DNA of 64,000 bases from Neglectibacter timonensis (GCF_900048895.1 NZ_LT160640.1:1607865-1671864); one strand, 5' to 3'. Positions 16,471-25,660 are shown, numbered from the stretch's first letter. Notes: generated by a model not told the origin, from the letters alone. A program made the numbers and translations.

Positions 16471-17307
16471 CTATTCATGCGCGCTGTATGGATCCATAAT
16501 TTTTTTCAAATTCTCTCCCAGCCGGTCAAACAGCAGAACAATCACTACCAGCATCAGCCCGGGGAAAAATGCCAGCCACCAGGCCCCTGTAGAAAGGTAT
16601 TTCATGGATTCGGACAGGATGATGCCGATGGCGGGCTGCTCCGGAGACAGCCCAAAACCCAGGAAAGTCAGCGAAGATTCATGCATGATCGCGTGAGGGA
16701 ACATGAGGATGAGTCCGATCAGAAATTGGGGAACCATGTGGGGCAGAATGTGCTTTCCCGTAATCCACCAGCTGCTGTGCCCCAGCTTGCGGGAAACCTC
16801 GATATATTGCTGCGAACGGATCTGCAGCACCTCGCTGCGAATGATACGCGCAAGCCCTGTCCAGTGCGTCACCGCCACGCCGATCAGCACGCCCTTCAAG
16901 CCCTTGCCGCAGGCAAATGCGATGAGGATCAACAAAACCGTGTGGGGAATTCCCATCACCAGGTCAATGAGCCAATTCATGAAATGATCCAGCTTTGTGG
17001 AGCCGGTAGCCGCCGCCACCCCAACAATGAGGGCGATTACCGCGCTTACCGAGGAGGCCACTGTTCCCACTATGATGCTGATGGAAAGCCCCTTGACCGT
17101 GCGCACCAGCATATCCCTCCCCAACAGATCCGTGCCGAAGGGATGTTCCCAGGAAGGCTGCAGCCCTTTTTGGGAAAAATCAGCCTGCACCAGCTCATCC
17201 CCCAGCAGGACGCCTGCCAGAAAAATTCCGGCCAGAACCGCCGCAATCATTGCAGCAGCAGCAATGGTACGGGTTCTCCGGTTGATTTTGAAGGCCTTAT
17301 GTTTCAT
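16471..17307 (-). CDS. ABC importer permease, OppC/NikC type
   Basis: A 278-residue permease with an N-terminal membrane segment, the HPFGTDLLGRDMLVRT motif that marks OppC/DppC/NikC proteins, and the ATPase-contact loop (EVSRKLGHSSWW) before the last helices. The open frame begins further upstream, but the ATG at 17307 has GGGAGGG in front and overlaps the preceding permease gene by 11 bases, indicating translational coupling. Forms the channel with the OppB-type permease. Confidence 0.92.
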   Translation of the reverse strand: MKHKAFKINRRTRTIAAAAMIAAVLAGIFLAGVLLGDELVQADFSQKGLQPSWEHPFGTDLLGRDMLVRTVKGLSISIIVGTVASSVSAVIALIVGVAAATGSTKLDHFMNWLIDLVMGIPHTVLLILIAFACGKGLKGVLIGVAVTHWTGLARIIRSEVLQIRSQQYIEVSRKLGHSSWWITGKHILPHMVPQFLIGLILMFPHAIMHESSLTFLGFGLSPEQPAIGIILSESMKYLSTGAWWLAFFPGLMLVVIVLLFDRLGENLKKIMDPYSAHE

Positions 17308-18292
17308 GGTCGAAGCCCTCCCTGATCTGCGGATCCGCAATGGAACAGATGATATTGGCAAGCAGATTACCCACAAACACAAACACCGCGCTGAACAGGG
17401 TGATGCCCAGCAGAAGGGGAATGTCCGACCCCATTCCCGCGGCGGCTGCCGCGGCCCCCAGGCCCGGATAGGAAAACACATTTTCCGCCAGTACAGACCC
17501 GCCGAACAGCTCGCTGAAGGAGCCGAACTGCATGGTGACGGCAGGCAGCAGGATGTTCCGCAGCCCATGGCGCCGCAGCACCTGGAACCGGGATTCCCCC
17601 CGGGCCCTCGCAAACAGCACATAATCGCTTTCCAGGACGTCCACCAGCTTTTCCCGGGTGTGCAGCGCTATATTGGCAAAGGACAAAAAGCTCAGCGTGA
17701 GGGCAGGAAGGATTAGGTGATGAATCCGCTGCCAGATGGTGACCTGATCGGCGGGCAGCCCTTTCGGGACGCTCATACCCATGGGGAACCAGCCCAGCTG
17801 CACCGAAAAGAGCATCAGGAACACGATGCCGATCCAAAAGGTGGGGATAGAACACATGGTCAGGCACAGCTTTTTGAGAATTTTATCCGGCCATTTTCCA
17901 TGAAAATTTCCCATGATGCAGCCGATGGTGAAGCCAAGGATTCCAGAAAAGGCCCAGGCTGTCAGCATCAGCGCCAGAGAGGCCAGAAACTTTTCCCCAA
18001 TGATATCCAGCACCGGCCTCCTGTAAATCAGGGAGGTGCCGAAATCCCCGTGCAGGATGGAGCCCGCCCACAGAAAGAACCGCTCCAGCGGCGGCTTATC
18101 CAGGCCCCAGTATTCCGCGATTTTCTCACGCTGCTCCATGCTCACGTTGGGCACGGCGCCCACATACTGCTGCACCGGATCCACCGGCGACAGGCTGACC
18201 AGCACAAAACTGACGATGCTGATGGCAATCAGAAGCGTAACAAACCGAAGCGCATACCTGCCTACATTCTTCCAGATTCTTTTTCCGCTCAT
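17297..18292 (-). CDS. ABC importer permease, OppB/NikB type
   Basis: A 331-residue permease with six membrane segments, the N-terminal LSPVDPV motif of OppB/NikB proteins, and the loop HTREKLVDVLESDYVLFARARG that contacts the ATPase. It starts 63 bases after the substrate-binding protein gene. Second gene of the operon. Confidence 0.92.
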   Translation of the reverse strand: MSGKRIWKNVGRYALRFVTLLIAISIVSFVLVSLSPVDPVQQYVGAVPNVSMEQREKIAEYWGLDKPPLERFFLWAGSILHGDFGTSLIYRRPVLDIIGEKFLASLALMLTAWAFSGILGFTIGCIMGNFHGKWPDKILKKLCLTMCSIPTFWIGIVFLMLFSVQLGWFPMGMSVPKGLPADQVTIWQRIHHLILPALTLSFLSFANIALHTREKLVDVLESDYVLFARARGESRFQVLRRHGLRNILLPAVTMQFGSFSELFGGSVLAENVFSYPGLGAAAAAAGMGSDIPLLLGITLFSAVFVFVGNLLANIICSIADPQIREGFDHET

Positions 18293-18355
18293 CTTCTCCC
18301 CCTCATCCTTCCCATGAAAAAGGAAGACGGAAGCTGCTTCCGCCCTCCTGCCATA

Positions 18356-20038
18356 TCATTCCGTCCAGGTCCACTCGGCCAGGTTCGCCACCAGCGGCCA
18401 GGCCGCTCCATGGGCGTGAATTCTCTGCCGGCCGATATCCAGCCCGTCTTTCACGTAGTACAGGTGGGACATGTTGACATAGAAGGCCCAGGGCGCTTCC
18501 CCTCTCATAGAGGTGCCCGTGGTTCCGTCCCACTGAGCTTTCTTCCACCATTCCAGGGATTCCTCCATGGATTTGGAATTCATGGCCCTGTCAAGGTATC
18601 CGTCCACCGTCCCGCTGGTAAAAAATTCCGGGTTGTAAAAATCTATCTTTCCCGCGTTGCTGCTGTGAAAGAGCATATACGAGGTCATGGGACTGTCGGA
18701 GCCCCAGCCCATGATCATCGGCTCGGAAAACATCCGTGCCACCGTATCGTTGGCGCTGACTCCCTCCACCGTGACGGCGATTCCCAGGTTTTCCCTTGCC
18801 TGGTTCGCCACCGACATGGCCACCGCCTGCCGCATGGAATCCCCCGCGAAATACATCAGGTTGAACGCCGCTTTCAGGCCGTCCTTTTCCCGGACGCCGT
18901 CTCCGTCGCTGTCCTTCCAGCCGGCCTCTTCCAGCAGCTGCACCGCATAGTCCACGTCCGTCTCAATCACATCCTCCTCATTCCACCAGGGAAGCCCGTC
19001 GCATTCGGAATAGGCAGGATGCGCAAACCCGTTTAAGGCCTCGCTGATGATCCGGTCCCGGTCAATCCCATAGGACATGGCCTTGCGGACGGCCAGGTCG
19101 GAGGTGACGTTGTTGCCGATTTTGTAGCCGTCCTCCGTGGTTTTGCCTTCCTCCGGCAGGACAGGAAAGGTGATCCCCCTGTTGTCCACAGAGTCCACGG
19201 AGACCACGCGCATTCCATCGATCTCCGTGCCGGCCAGGGTTGCGGAGGTCAAAGCGATATCTACCTCTCCCGCTTTGGCAGCCACAAAGCGGGCGTCCTC
19301 CTCCTGCACCAGGAAAACCGCCTTTTTGATGGCGGGCTGTTCCCCATAATAGCTCTCGTTTGCCTCTAAAATAAACTGCTGGCCCTTGTCCCACTGGGTC
19401 AGCCGGTAAGGCCCCGAACCGATGGGCTCCATCCCGAACTTGTCGGTATAGGAATCCTTCGGCACAATCCCCGCACCCGCCACCGTATAGATGAAGGTGA
19501 CGCAGGGCCTGGTCATTTTAAACTCCACTGTGGAGCCGTCCAGTGCGGTACAGCTCTCCATCATGGTGAGGTCCACATAGGTTGCCTTTTCTTTTGTGGT
19601 ATTGAAGGTGAACGCCACGTCTTCTGCGTCCAGCTTTTCCCCATTGCTGAAGGTCACGCCGTCCCGGAGCTGAAAGGTCCAGGTCAGGCCGTCCTCACTC
19701 ATGCTGTAGCCGGTGGCCAGGTCGTTTTCCAGCTGGTTTTCACCGTTTACCTTGACCAGCGTACTGAACAGCGGCGAACCGGAATAGCCGAAACCCTCGC
19801 AGGGGTCCCAGGTATCCGGATCGCTGGAAAACCCGATCGTCACCTCCGTTTTCCCAGGGGTATTCTCCCCGTCTGAACCGGACCCCTCTATCGTACCGGC
19901 GGAGGAAGCTGTTCCCGGCTGTGCCTCGCCCTGCGTCCCCTTTCCCAAATTCGTACCTGAATCCCCGGAAGGAGCGCATCCTGTCAGGAGCAGCGCGGCT
20001 GTGATTACGGCGGCGGCCGCCCTTACTATTTTTTTCAT
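18356..20038 (-). CDS. ABC importer substrate-binding lipoprotein, family 5 (peptide/nickel type)
   Basis: A 560-residue SBP_bac_5 lipoprotein. Signal peptide with lipobox LLTGC, Cys near residue 21, then a low-complexity linker to about residue 60. The body has the family segments DPDTWDPCEGFGYS, LATGYSMSEDGLTWTFQLRDGVTFSNG, PIGSGPYRL and VRKAMSYGIDRD. A His-containing C-terminus (RIHAHGAAWPLVANL) is notable and could be part of a metal or opine site. Substrate is uncertain: nickel (possibly chelated) is attractive because the lar operon needs nickel, but oligopeptides fit the family equally. The ATG at 20038 begins the signal peptide; the frame upstream overlaps the leader terminator. First gene of the five-gene operon. 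Confidence 0.88.
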   Translation of the reverse strand: MKKIVRAAAAVITAALLLTGCAPSGDSGTNLGKGTQGEAQPGTASSAGTIEGSGSDGENTPGKTEVTIGFSSDPDTWDPCEGFGYSGSPLFSTLVKVNGENQLENDLATGYSMSEDGLTWTFQLRDGVTFSNGEKLDAEDVAFTFNTTKEKATYVDLTMMESCTALDGSTVEFKMTRPCVTFIYTVAGAGIVPKDSYTDKFGMEPIGSGPYRLTQWDKGQQFILEANESYYGEQPAIKKAVFLVQEEDARFVAAKAGEVDIALTSATLAGTEIDGMRVVSVDSVDNRGITFPVLPEEGKTTEDGYKIGNNVTSDLAVRKAMSYGIDRDRIISEALNGFAHPAYSECDGLPWWNEEDVIETDVDYAVQLLEEAGWKDSDGDGVREKDGLKAAFNLMYFAGDSMRQAVAMSVANQARENLGIAVTVEGVSANDTVARMFSEPMIMGWGSDSPMTSYMLFHSSNAGKIDFYNPEFFTSGTVDGYLDRAMNSKSMEESLEWWKKAQWDGTTGTSMRGEAPWAFYVNMSHLYYVKDGLDIGRQRIHAHGAAWPLVANLAEWTWTE

Positions 20039-20079
20039 TTCTGCTTTCCCTCTTTCCCGTCCTGGCTTTTTCCCGTCAT

Positions 20080-20114
20080 AAAAAAAGAAGGCGCAACAAT
20101 TCTGTTGCACCTTC
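20080..20114 (-). terminator. Intrinsic terminator upstream of the ABC operon (attenuator)
   Basis: On the minus strand GAAGGTGCAACA pairs with TGTTGCGCCTTC (12 bp, one G-U, 4-base loop; 20087-20098 with 20103-20114) and is followed by seven T (20080-20086). It lies about 40 bases before the lipoprotein start codon and after the leader promoter, so it must be passed for the operon to be expressed. Confidence 0.85.
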
Positions 20115-20222
20115 CAGCGCCCAAACAGCCTTCTTTGGCTGTAAATCCTTCAAAACATTGAGCAGTGAAACCGGGTTTGCTCCTGCAAACAAAGACGGCT
20201 TCCTGCCGCTTTTCCGAGGTTT
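20115..20222 (-). ncRNA. Structured leader RNA, riboswitch candidate
   Basis: Between the promoter and the terminator, the minus-strand leader can form a three-way junction. AAACC/GGTTT (20218-20222 with 20168-20172) encloses two hairpins that both present AGGA loops: CGGC-AGGAA-GCCG (20196-20208) and GTTTGC-AGGA-GCAAAC (20175-20190). A further hairpin ACAGCC/GGCTGT (20125-20142) precedes the terminator. Promoter, compact fold and terminator before a transporter operon are the usual riboswitch layout. I do not recognise a known class; a metal-sensing RNA would fit the transporter. Confidence 0.55.
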
Positions 20223-20251
20223 ATCGTAGCATGCAGGCAGCGATTTGTCAA
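20223..20251 (-). promoter_or_regulatory. Promoter of the ABC importer operon
   Basis: On the minus strand TTGACA (20246-20251) and TACGAT (20223-20228) are separated by exactly 17 bp. Transcription would begin at the 5' edge of the structured leader. Confidence 0.8.
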
Positions 20252-20362
20252 CCGTCCGCCTAGTTTCAAAACGAAATTTAGGCATAACAGCTAAATTTCA
20301 TCAGGTTAAAGCAGACTCTACATGCAGCTATTTTCCAGGAAATTCCCACCGCAGCCTACAGC

Positions 20363-21244
20363 CTAAACAGCGCCGGGCGGCGCGCCCTGCTTCCGGTACG
20401 CCCTAGGGCTGCAGCCGTAGAAACTTTTGAACGCCGAGGAAAAATGCTCTACCGAGGAATAGCCCAGCAGTTCCGCTATGGCGGTGACGCTTCTGCCCTC
20501 GTCGGAAAGCAGGAGCACCGCAGCCGACATCCTGGCCTCGGTCTTTTTCTGGAGAAAGGTCTTTCCGTAAAGCTTCTTCAGCAGGCGTTCCGTCTGCCTG
20601 GCGCCAAGCCCCAGCCTGTCCGCCAGTTCCTCCAGGGAAAGGCTCTGGTATTCATAGAGAAAATAATCCTCGATGATCACCGCCGATTTCTCCGTCAGAG
20701 AGGAGCGGCCTGCCGGAGCGTCGGTTCCGGCGTATTCCTCACAGCTTCTCACCAGCTTCACCACCAGGGATTTCAGCAGCGCCTCCGCTTGAATCACGTA
20801 TCCTGTCCGGCGCTGCTCCAGCTCCTCAAACACCTCCTCCAGCAGAACGCCCACCCGCTGGGTATCTCTTCCGAACCAGAAGGAGGTGCGGGCAAAGGCC
20901 CGGAGCACTGCTTCCTCCCCGGGAGCCCGGCCGCCGTGCCTGCGCCCTTCCTCCAGCTTGAAATAGACGCAGTATTCGCACATGGGGTCCCGGCTGTCCG
21001 GCGTCTGCGCGTGTTCCGTGTGGGGACCGGTTACATAGAGCGTGCCGGGAGAAATTTCATACCGCCTGCCGCCGACCTGCGCTGTCCCGTATCCGGAGGC
21101 AATATAATGAATTTCAAAGCTCCCCCCGCCATGGCTGTGGCTGGGGATGGTGCGCCGCAGCTGCTCATAAACCAGGTTCAGTACCTGGAAGACAGCGCCT
21201 CCCAGGGAAAAGCTCAGATCCAAATCACCGAAGCCCACCCGCAT
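20363..21244 (-). CDS. AraC-family transcriptional regulator
   Basis: A 293-residue regulator with an N-terminal cupin-like sugar-binding domain (SHGGGSFEIHYIASGYG, then PGTLYVTGPHTEH) and two C-terminal helix-turn-helix motifs (SLEELADRLGLGARQTERLLKK and VTAIAELLGYSSVEHFSSAFKSFYG). The ATG at 21244 has GGGAGG at 9 bases; the upstream extension of the frame has none. It is divergent from the fucose genes, which it probably activates. The forward promoter there has TATAAT (21375-21380) but no good -35, as expected for activator dependence. Confidence 0.92.
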   Translation of the reverse strand: MRVGFGDLDLSFSLGGAVFQVLNLVYEQLRRTIPSHSHGGGSFEIHYIASGYGTAQVGGRRYEISPGTLYVTGPHTEHAQTPDSRDPMCEYCVYFKLEEGRRHGGRAPGEEAVLRAFARTSFWFGRDTQRVGVLLEEVFEELEQRRTGYVIQAEALLKSLVVKLVRSCEEYAGTDAPAGRSSLTEKSAVIIEDYFLYEYQSLSLEELADRLGLGARQTERLLKKLYGKTFLQKKTEARMSAAVLLLSDEGRSVTAIAELLGYSSVEHFSSAFKSFYGCSPRAYRKQGAPPGAV

Positions 21245-21458
21245 CGCAGAAACCTCCCTCTTTGCTTCCAGTGTAGCATATGCGCGGAAGCGAGACAAGC
21301 AAAACCTGCGCTGACACGACAAAAATTCCTGTAAGTAGTCGATTCCCTCTCTAATACTTTTTTCTCTTCCACACTATAATGGAGACAACAGGGAACGGCC
21401 AGGAACTATGAGGGCACGTTTCAAAACCGATACGTTATTTGTAAGGGAGGTTGTCAAT

Positions 21459-22514
21459 ATGGAAGGAAACAGAAGCATGAAGGGCGCGGTTCTGCCAGGA
21501 AACAGCACGGTGGAACTGCGGGATTTTGAGATTCCCAAACCCGGCCACGGCGAGGTGCTGATTCAGACCAAGGCCACCACAATCTGCGGGAGCGACATCC
21601 GGTGTATCTACCGGGAACACGTGGGCAAGGGGCCGGAGGGCTACATTCCCGGCACCATCGCAGGCCATGAGCCCTGCGGCGTCATCGTGGAGGAGGGCGA
21701 GGGGCTCAGGCGTTTCCACAAGGGGGACCGGGTGATCGTCTACCACATTTCCGGCTGCGGCCTGTGCAACGACTGCCGGCGCGGCTATTACATCTCCTGC
21801 AAAAGCCCCTACCGCCGGGCATATGGCTGGCAGCGCAACGGCGGCATGGCCCCCTACATTCTGGCGGAGGAAAAGGATTTGATCGCTCTGCCCGACAGCC
21901 TGACCTATAAGGACGGCGCTCAGGTGGCATGCGGCTTCGGCACGGTCTACGAGGCCATCGAAAAGATCGGCGTGAGCGGAAACGACGCCGTGCTGGTAAC
22001 CGGCTTGGGCCCTGTAGGTCTGGCGGCCCTCATGCTCTGCCGGGCCATGGGCGCCAATCTGCTCATTGGCGTGGAGACCAACGAAGCCCGGATCGAGCTG
22101 GCCAAAAAGCTGGGGCTTGCGGATCATGTGTTCTCTCCCGAGGGGGCGCTGGAAAAGGTTCTGCAGCTCACGGGAGGAAACGGCGTGGAGCGCTCCATCG
22201 ACGCCAGCGCCAGCGACCCGGGCCGGCAGCTGGCCATCCGGGCGACGCGGGATCGGGGAAAAATCGCCTTCGTAGGGGAAGGCGGCACCTGCACCTTCGA
22301 ACCCAGCCCGGACATCATCCACGGGCAGAAGACTATCTACGGCTCCTGGGTGACCTCTTTGTGGAAAATGGAGGAGCTGGTGGAGCGGCTGGTACGCTGG
22401 GGGATCCACCCTGAGGAGCTCATCACCCACGAATTCCCGTTGGAACAAGCCTCTGATGCCTATGCCCTGATGGCGGGAGGCAGCTGCGGCAAAGTGGCCG
22501 TGGTGTTCGAATAA
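21459..22514 (+). CDS. Zinc-dependent medium-chain alcohol/sugar dehydrogenase
   Basis: A 351-residue MDR dehydrogenase. Catalytic-zinc region CGSDIR (Cys) and AGHEPCG (His-Glu), structural-zinc Cys cluster CGLCNDCRRGYYISC, and Rossmann motif GLGPVG are intact. It oxidises an alcohol or sugar with NAD(P)+. Placement before an aldo/keto reductase, FucU and a fucosidase suggests a fucose-derived substrate such as L-fucose itself or a downstream polyol (inference). GGGAGG lies 8 bases before the ATG. First gene of the fucose operon. Confidence 0.85.
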   Translation: MEGNRSMKGAVLPGNSTVELRDFEIPKPGHGEVLIQTKATTICGSDIRCIYREHVGKGPEGYIPGTIAGHEPCGVIVEEGEGLRRFHKGDRVIVYHISGCGLCNDCRRGYYISCKSPYRRAYGWQRNGGMAPYILAEEKDLIALPDSLTYKDGAQVACGFGTVYEAIEKIGVSGNDAVLVTGLGPVGLAALMLCRAMGANLLIGVETNEARIELAKKLGLADHVFSPEGALEKVLQLTGGNGVERSIDASASDPGRQLAIRATRDRGKIAFVGEGGTCTFEPSPDIIHGQKTIYGSWVTSLWKMEELVERLVRWGIHPEELITHEFPLEQASDAYALMAGGSCGKVAVVFE

Positions 22515-22575
22515 ATCCGGAGCAAGAGCCGGACTTCGGCCCGGCGCAGAAAGAAAGGATGAGAGGAAAAACCAT

Positions 22576-23592
22576 ATGAAGGAAGAAAGCATCCAACAGG
22601 AACGGATTCCCCGCCGTATTCTGCCGGGCGGCGATGCTGTGCCCGCCATTGGCCTGGGCACTTTCGGTTCCGACAAATACGGCCCAGAAGAGGTGGCCCG
22701 GGCCGTTTACGGGGGAATTCGCCAGGGCTACCGGCTCATCGACTGCGCCGCGGTCTATCAGAATGAGGCCCAGGTAGGCGAGGCGCTGGAACATGCTCTG
22801 GAAGAAGGGCTCGCCAAGCGGGAGGAGCTGTTCCTCATTTCCAAGGTCTGGAACGACAGGCATGGAGAGGGCGAGGTGCTCGCCTCCTGCAGGCAGAGCC
22901 TAAAGGATCTGCGGCAGGATTATCTGGACCTCTATCTGGTGCATTGGCCCTTTCCCAATTATCATGCGCCCGGCTGTTCCGGCGACGCCAGGAACCCCGA
23001 TTCCCGTCCCTTCCGCGTACAGGAATTCATGAAGGTATGGGCCCAGTGCGAAGAGCTGGCCGGCGCGGGGCTTGCACGGTACATCGGCATGTCCAACATG
23101 ACCATTCCCAAGCTGGAAGCTGTGCTGCCGCTGTGCCGCATCAAGCCGGCCTTTCTGGAAATGGAGCTGCATCCCTCCTTCCAGCAGCCCGAGCTGTTCC
23201 AATATGCGCTGGACCACGGGATTCAGCCCATCGGCTACTGCCCCATCGGTTCCCCCTCCCGTCCCGAACGGGACCGGGACGCCGGGGACGTAGCGGACAC
23301 AGAGCTGCCGGAGATCGCGGAGATTGCCCGCGCCCACGGCATCCATCCCGCCCTGGTTTGTCTGAAATGGGCTGTGCAGCGAGGCCAAATCCCCATCCCC
23401 TTTTCCGTCAAGGAGCCCCAATACCGGAGCAATCTGCAGGCCGTCACCGAGGACCCCCTATCTGAAGCGGAGATGGAGTCCATCCGCCGGGCTGACAGGA
23501 ACTGCAGGCTGGTAAAAGGCCAGGTCTTTCTGTGGCCCCATGCCGGGAGCTGGGAGGATCTCTGGGATCCGGACGGGAGCATCTCATGCTGA
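22576..23592 (+). CDS. Aldo/keto reductase
   Basis: A 338-residue AKR with the full catalytic tetrad: Asp and Tyr in RLIDCAAVYQNE, Lys in ISKVW, His in YLVHWPF. The NADPH-binding C-terminal part (SVKEPQYRSNLQAV) is present. It could reduce an aldose or a lactaldehyde-like product of fucose breakdown. It follows the Zn-dehydrogenase by 61 bases and overlaps fucU by 7. Confidence 0.88.
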   Translation: MKEESIQQERIPRRILPGGDAVPAIGLGTFGSDKYGPEEVARAVYGGIRQGYRLIDCAAVYQNEAQVGEALEHALEEGLAKREELFLISKVWNDRHGEGEVLASCRQSLKDLRQDYLDLYLVHWPFPNYHAPGCSGDARNPDSRPFRVQEFMKVWAQCEELAGAGLARYIGMSNMTIPKLEAVLPLCRIKPAFLEMELHPSFQQPELFQYALDHGIQPIGYCPIGSPSRPERDRDAGDVADTELPEIAEIARAHGIHPALVCLKWAVQRGQIPIPFSVKEPQYRSNLQAVTEDPLSEAEMESIRRADRNCRLVKGQVFLWPHAGSWEDLWDPDGSISC

Positions 23593-24047
23593 GAGGAATT
23601 CCAAGGCTTTTGTCGCCCGAGCTGCTGAAGGTGCTCTGTGAAATGGGCCATGGAGACACGCTGGTACTTGCAGACGGGAATTTCCCCAGAAATGCCTATG
23701 GAGAACATGCGCGGATAGTGCGCATGGACGGCCTGGGTATCCCGGAGCTTCTCCGTTCCATCCTGCCCTTCTTTCCCCTGGACAGCTATGTGGAGAAGCC
23801 CCTCACCCTGATGCAGCTTGTTCCGGGAGATCCGGTGAAAACTCCCATTTGGAACGTCTATGAAGGCCTTGCGGAGCAATACGATCCCCGCGGAAAACTG
23901 GCGATCGGGCATTTGGACCGCTGTACCTTTTACGAAAAAGCCCGCCGGGCCTACGCCGTGCTCGCTACCGGTGAAACAGCCCTGTACGCCAACCTGATCC
24001 TGCAGAAGGGCGTGGTACAGAACGGACCGGAGGCCGCGGGAGACTGA
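23586..24047 (+). CDS. fucU: RbsD/FucU-family sugar mutarotase, probable L-fucose mutarotase
   Basis: A 153-residue RbsD/FucU protein that would interconvert fucose anomers. The active-site His and Asp lie in MGHGDTLVLADGNFP near residues 20-30, and the C-terminal YEKARRAYAVLATGE and LYANLILQKG segments are typical. It starts at the ATG at 23586, overlapping the end of the aldo/keto reductase gene (translational coupling). Fucose over ribose is preferred because of the downstream fucosidase. Confidence 0.9.
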   Translation: MLRGIPRLLSPELLKVLCEMGHGDTLVLADGNFPRNAYGEHARIVRMDGLGIPELLRSILPFFPLDSYVEKPLTLMQLVPGDPVKTPIWNVYEGLAEQYDPRGKLAIGHLDRCTFYEKARRAYAVLATGETALYANLILQKGVVQNGPEAAGD

Positions 24048-24119
24048 ACGGAAAACACAGTGCGTACGCCCTCTGCAGAGGTGCTTCGCCCTGTATTTGA
24101 AACAGAGAGGAATCAGAGT

Positions 24120-25580
24120 ATGGACTGGACAATGGAGCAAATCAACCAAGTCATCGCCGCAGGTCCCTACCGGGACGATTGGGACAGCCTGCTTTCCCAC
24201 CCGGCGCCGGAATGGTTTACCAAGGCAAAATTCGGCATTTTTATCCACTGGGGCGTCTATTCCGTCCCGGCCTTCGGCAGCGAGTGGTATCCCAGGAACA
24301 TGTATCTCCAGGGCTCTCCGGAATTCGAGCACCACGTGAAAACCTACGGCCCCCACAAGGACTTCGGCTACAAGGACTTTATCCCCCTGTTCTGTGCGGA
24401 ACGCTTCGATCCTGCCGCGTGGGCAGAGCTTTTCCGGGAAGCGGGAGCCCAGTATGTGGTCCCCGTGGCAGAGCATCACGACGGATTCCAGATGTACAAG
24501 AGCGATATTTCCCACTGGAACGCCGCTGAAATGGGGCCGAAACGGGATGTGCTGGGAGAACTCAGCCGGGAATTGGCCAAACAGGGCCTGACACTGGGAG
24601 CCTCCTCACACCGGGCGGAGCATTGGTTCTTCCTGGGCCACGGCAAAGAATTTGACAGCGACGTCAAGGAGCCTCTGCAGCGCGGCGACCTTTACTGGCC
24701 GGCCATGCCGGAGGGCGGCATCGACGACCTGTTCAGCCAGCCAGAGCCGGACAGGGAATATCTGGAAGATTGGCTGCTGAGGACCTGCGAGCTCATCGAC
24801 AGCTACCGCCCCAAGCTGCTCTACTTCGACTGGTGGATCCAGCACCGGGCCTTCAAGCCCTATCTGAAAAAGCTGGCCGCCTACTACTATAACCGTGCTG
24901 AAGAATGGGGCGAGCAGGTGTTGATCAATTACAAGCATGACGCTTTCCTGTTCGGCACGGCGGTGGTGGATGTGGAGCGCGGGCAATTTTCGGAAACCAA
25001 AAGCTACCCCTGGCAGACCGACACGGCGGTGGCGCTGAACTCCTGGTGTTATACCGAGGGCAACTGTTATAAGCAGGCTTCCGATATTCTCTGCGACCTG
25101 ATGGATATTGTCAGTAAAAATGGAAACCTGCTGCTGAATATCGGCCCCAGGGCGGACGGGACCATCCCTCAGGAAGACGCTTCCATTCTCCGGGAAATCG
25201 GGGATTGGCTCAGGACAAACGGAGAGGCCGTCTACGGCGCCCGGCCCTGGAAAAAATTCGGGGAAGGCCCCACCCAGGTGGCGGACGGACAGTTTTCCGA
25301 CAGCGTGAAAAAGGAATTCACTCCTGCGGACATCCGCTACACGGTGAATGGAGACGCGCTCTATGCCGCTGTTCTCAAGGGGGATCCTCTGGGAGAATAC
25401 CATTTTACCCTGCTGAGCGAGCTGGGGGAGGATTCGCAGTTCCGCGGGCTGATCCGTTCCGTGGAAGTCCTGGATTCCGGCGGCAGCTGCACCTGGACCA
25501 GGGATCGGGCGGCCCTGCATGTCAGGACGGACGCCCCTCAAGGAAATTCCCCCATCGTCTTCAAGATTCTGATGGGCTGA
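24120..25580 (+). CDS. GH29 alpha-L-fucosidase, cytoplasmic
   Basis: A 486-residue glycoside hydrolase family 29 enzyme releasing L-fucose from fucosylated oligosaccharides. It opens with WFTKAKFGIFIHWGVYSVP, typical of the family, then AEHHDGFQMY and the presumed nucleophile Asp in LLYFDWW (about residue 237). It lacks a signal peptide, so the substrate must be imported. The ATG at 24120 follows GAGAGGA. Last gene of the operon, closed by a strong terminator. Confidence 0.93.
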   Translation: MDWTMEQINQVIAAGPYRDDWDSLLSHPAPEWFTKAKFGIFIHWGVYSVPAFGSEWYPRNMYLQGSPEFEHHVKTYGPHKDFGYKDFIPLFCAERFDPAAWAELFREAGAQYVVPVAEHHDGFQMYKSDISHWNAAEMGPKRDVLGELSRELAKQGLTLGASSHRAEHWFFLGHGKEFDSDVKEPLQRGDLYWPAMPEGGIDDLFSQPEPDREYLEDWLLRTCELIDSYRPKLLYFDWWIQHRAFKPYLKKLAAYYYNRAEEWGEQVLINYKHDAFLFGTAVVDVERGQFSETKSYPWQTDTAVALNSWCYTEGNCYKQASDILCDLMDIVSKNGNLLLNIGPRADGTIPQEDASILREIGDWLRTNGEAVYGARPWKKFGEGPTQVADGQFSDSVKKEFTPADIRYTVNGDALYAAVLKGDPLGEYHFTLLSELGEDSQFRGLIRSVEVLDSGGSCTWTRDRAALHVRTDAPQGNSPIVFKILMG

Positions 25581-25614
25581 AGTTTCTGTAAAACGGACTT
25601 GTTTTGATATGTTT

Positions 25615-25660
25615 AGAAAGGCACAGAGATGGAAAGGGATTTCCATCTCTGTGCCTTTCT
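25615..25660. terminator. Terminator after the fucosidase gene
   Basis: A perfect 21-bp stem (25615-25635 with 25640-25660) with a 4-base loop. It separates the fucose operon from the convergent NUDIX gene and may serve both, although the T-tracts are short. Confidence 0.85.
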
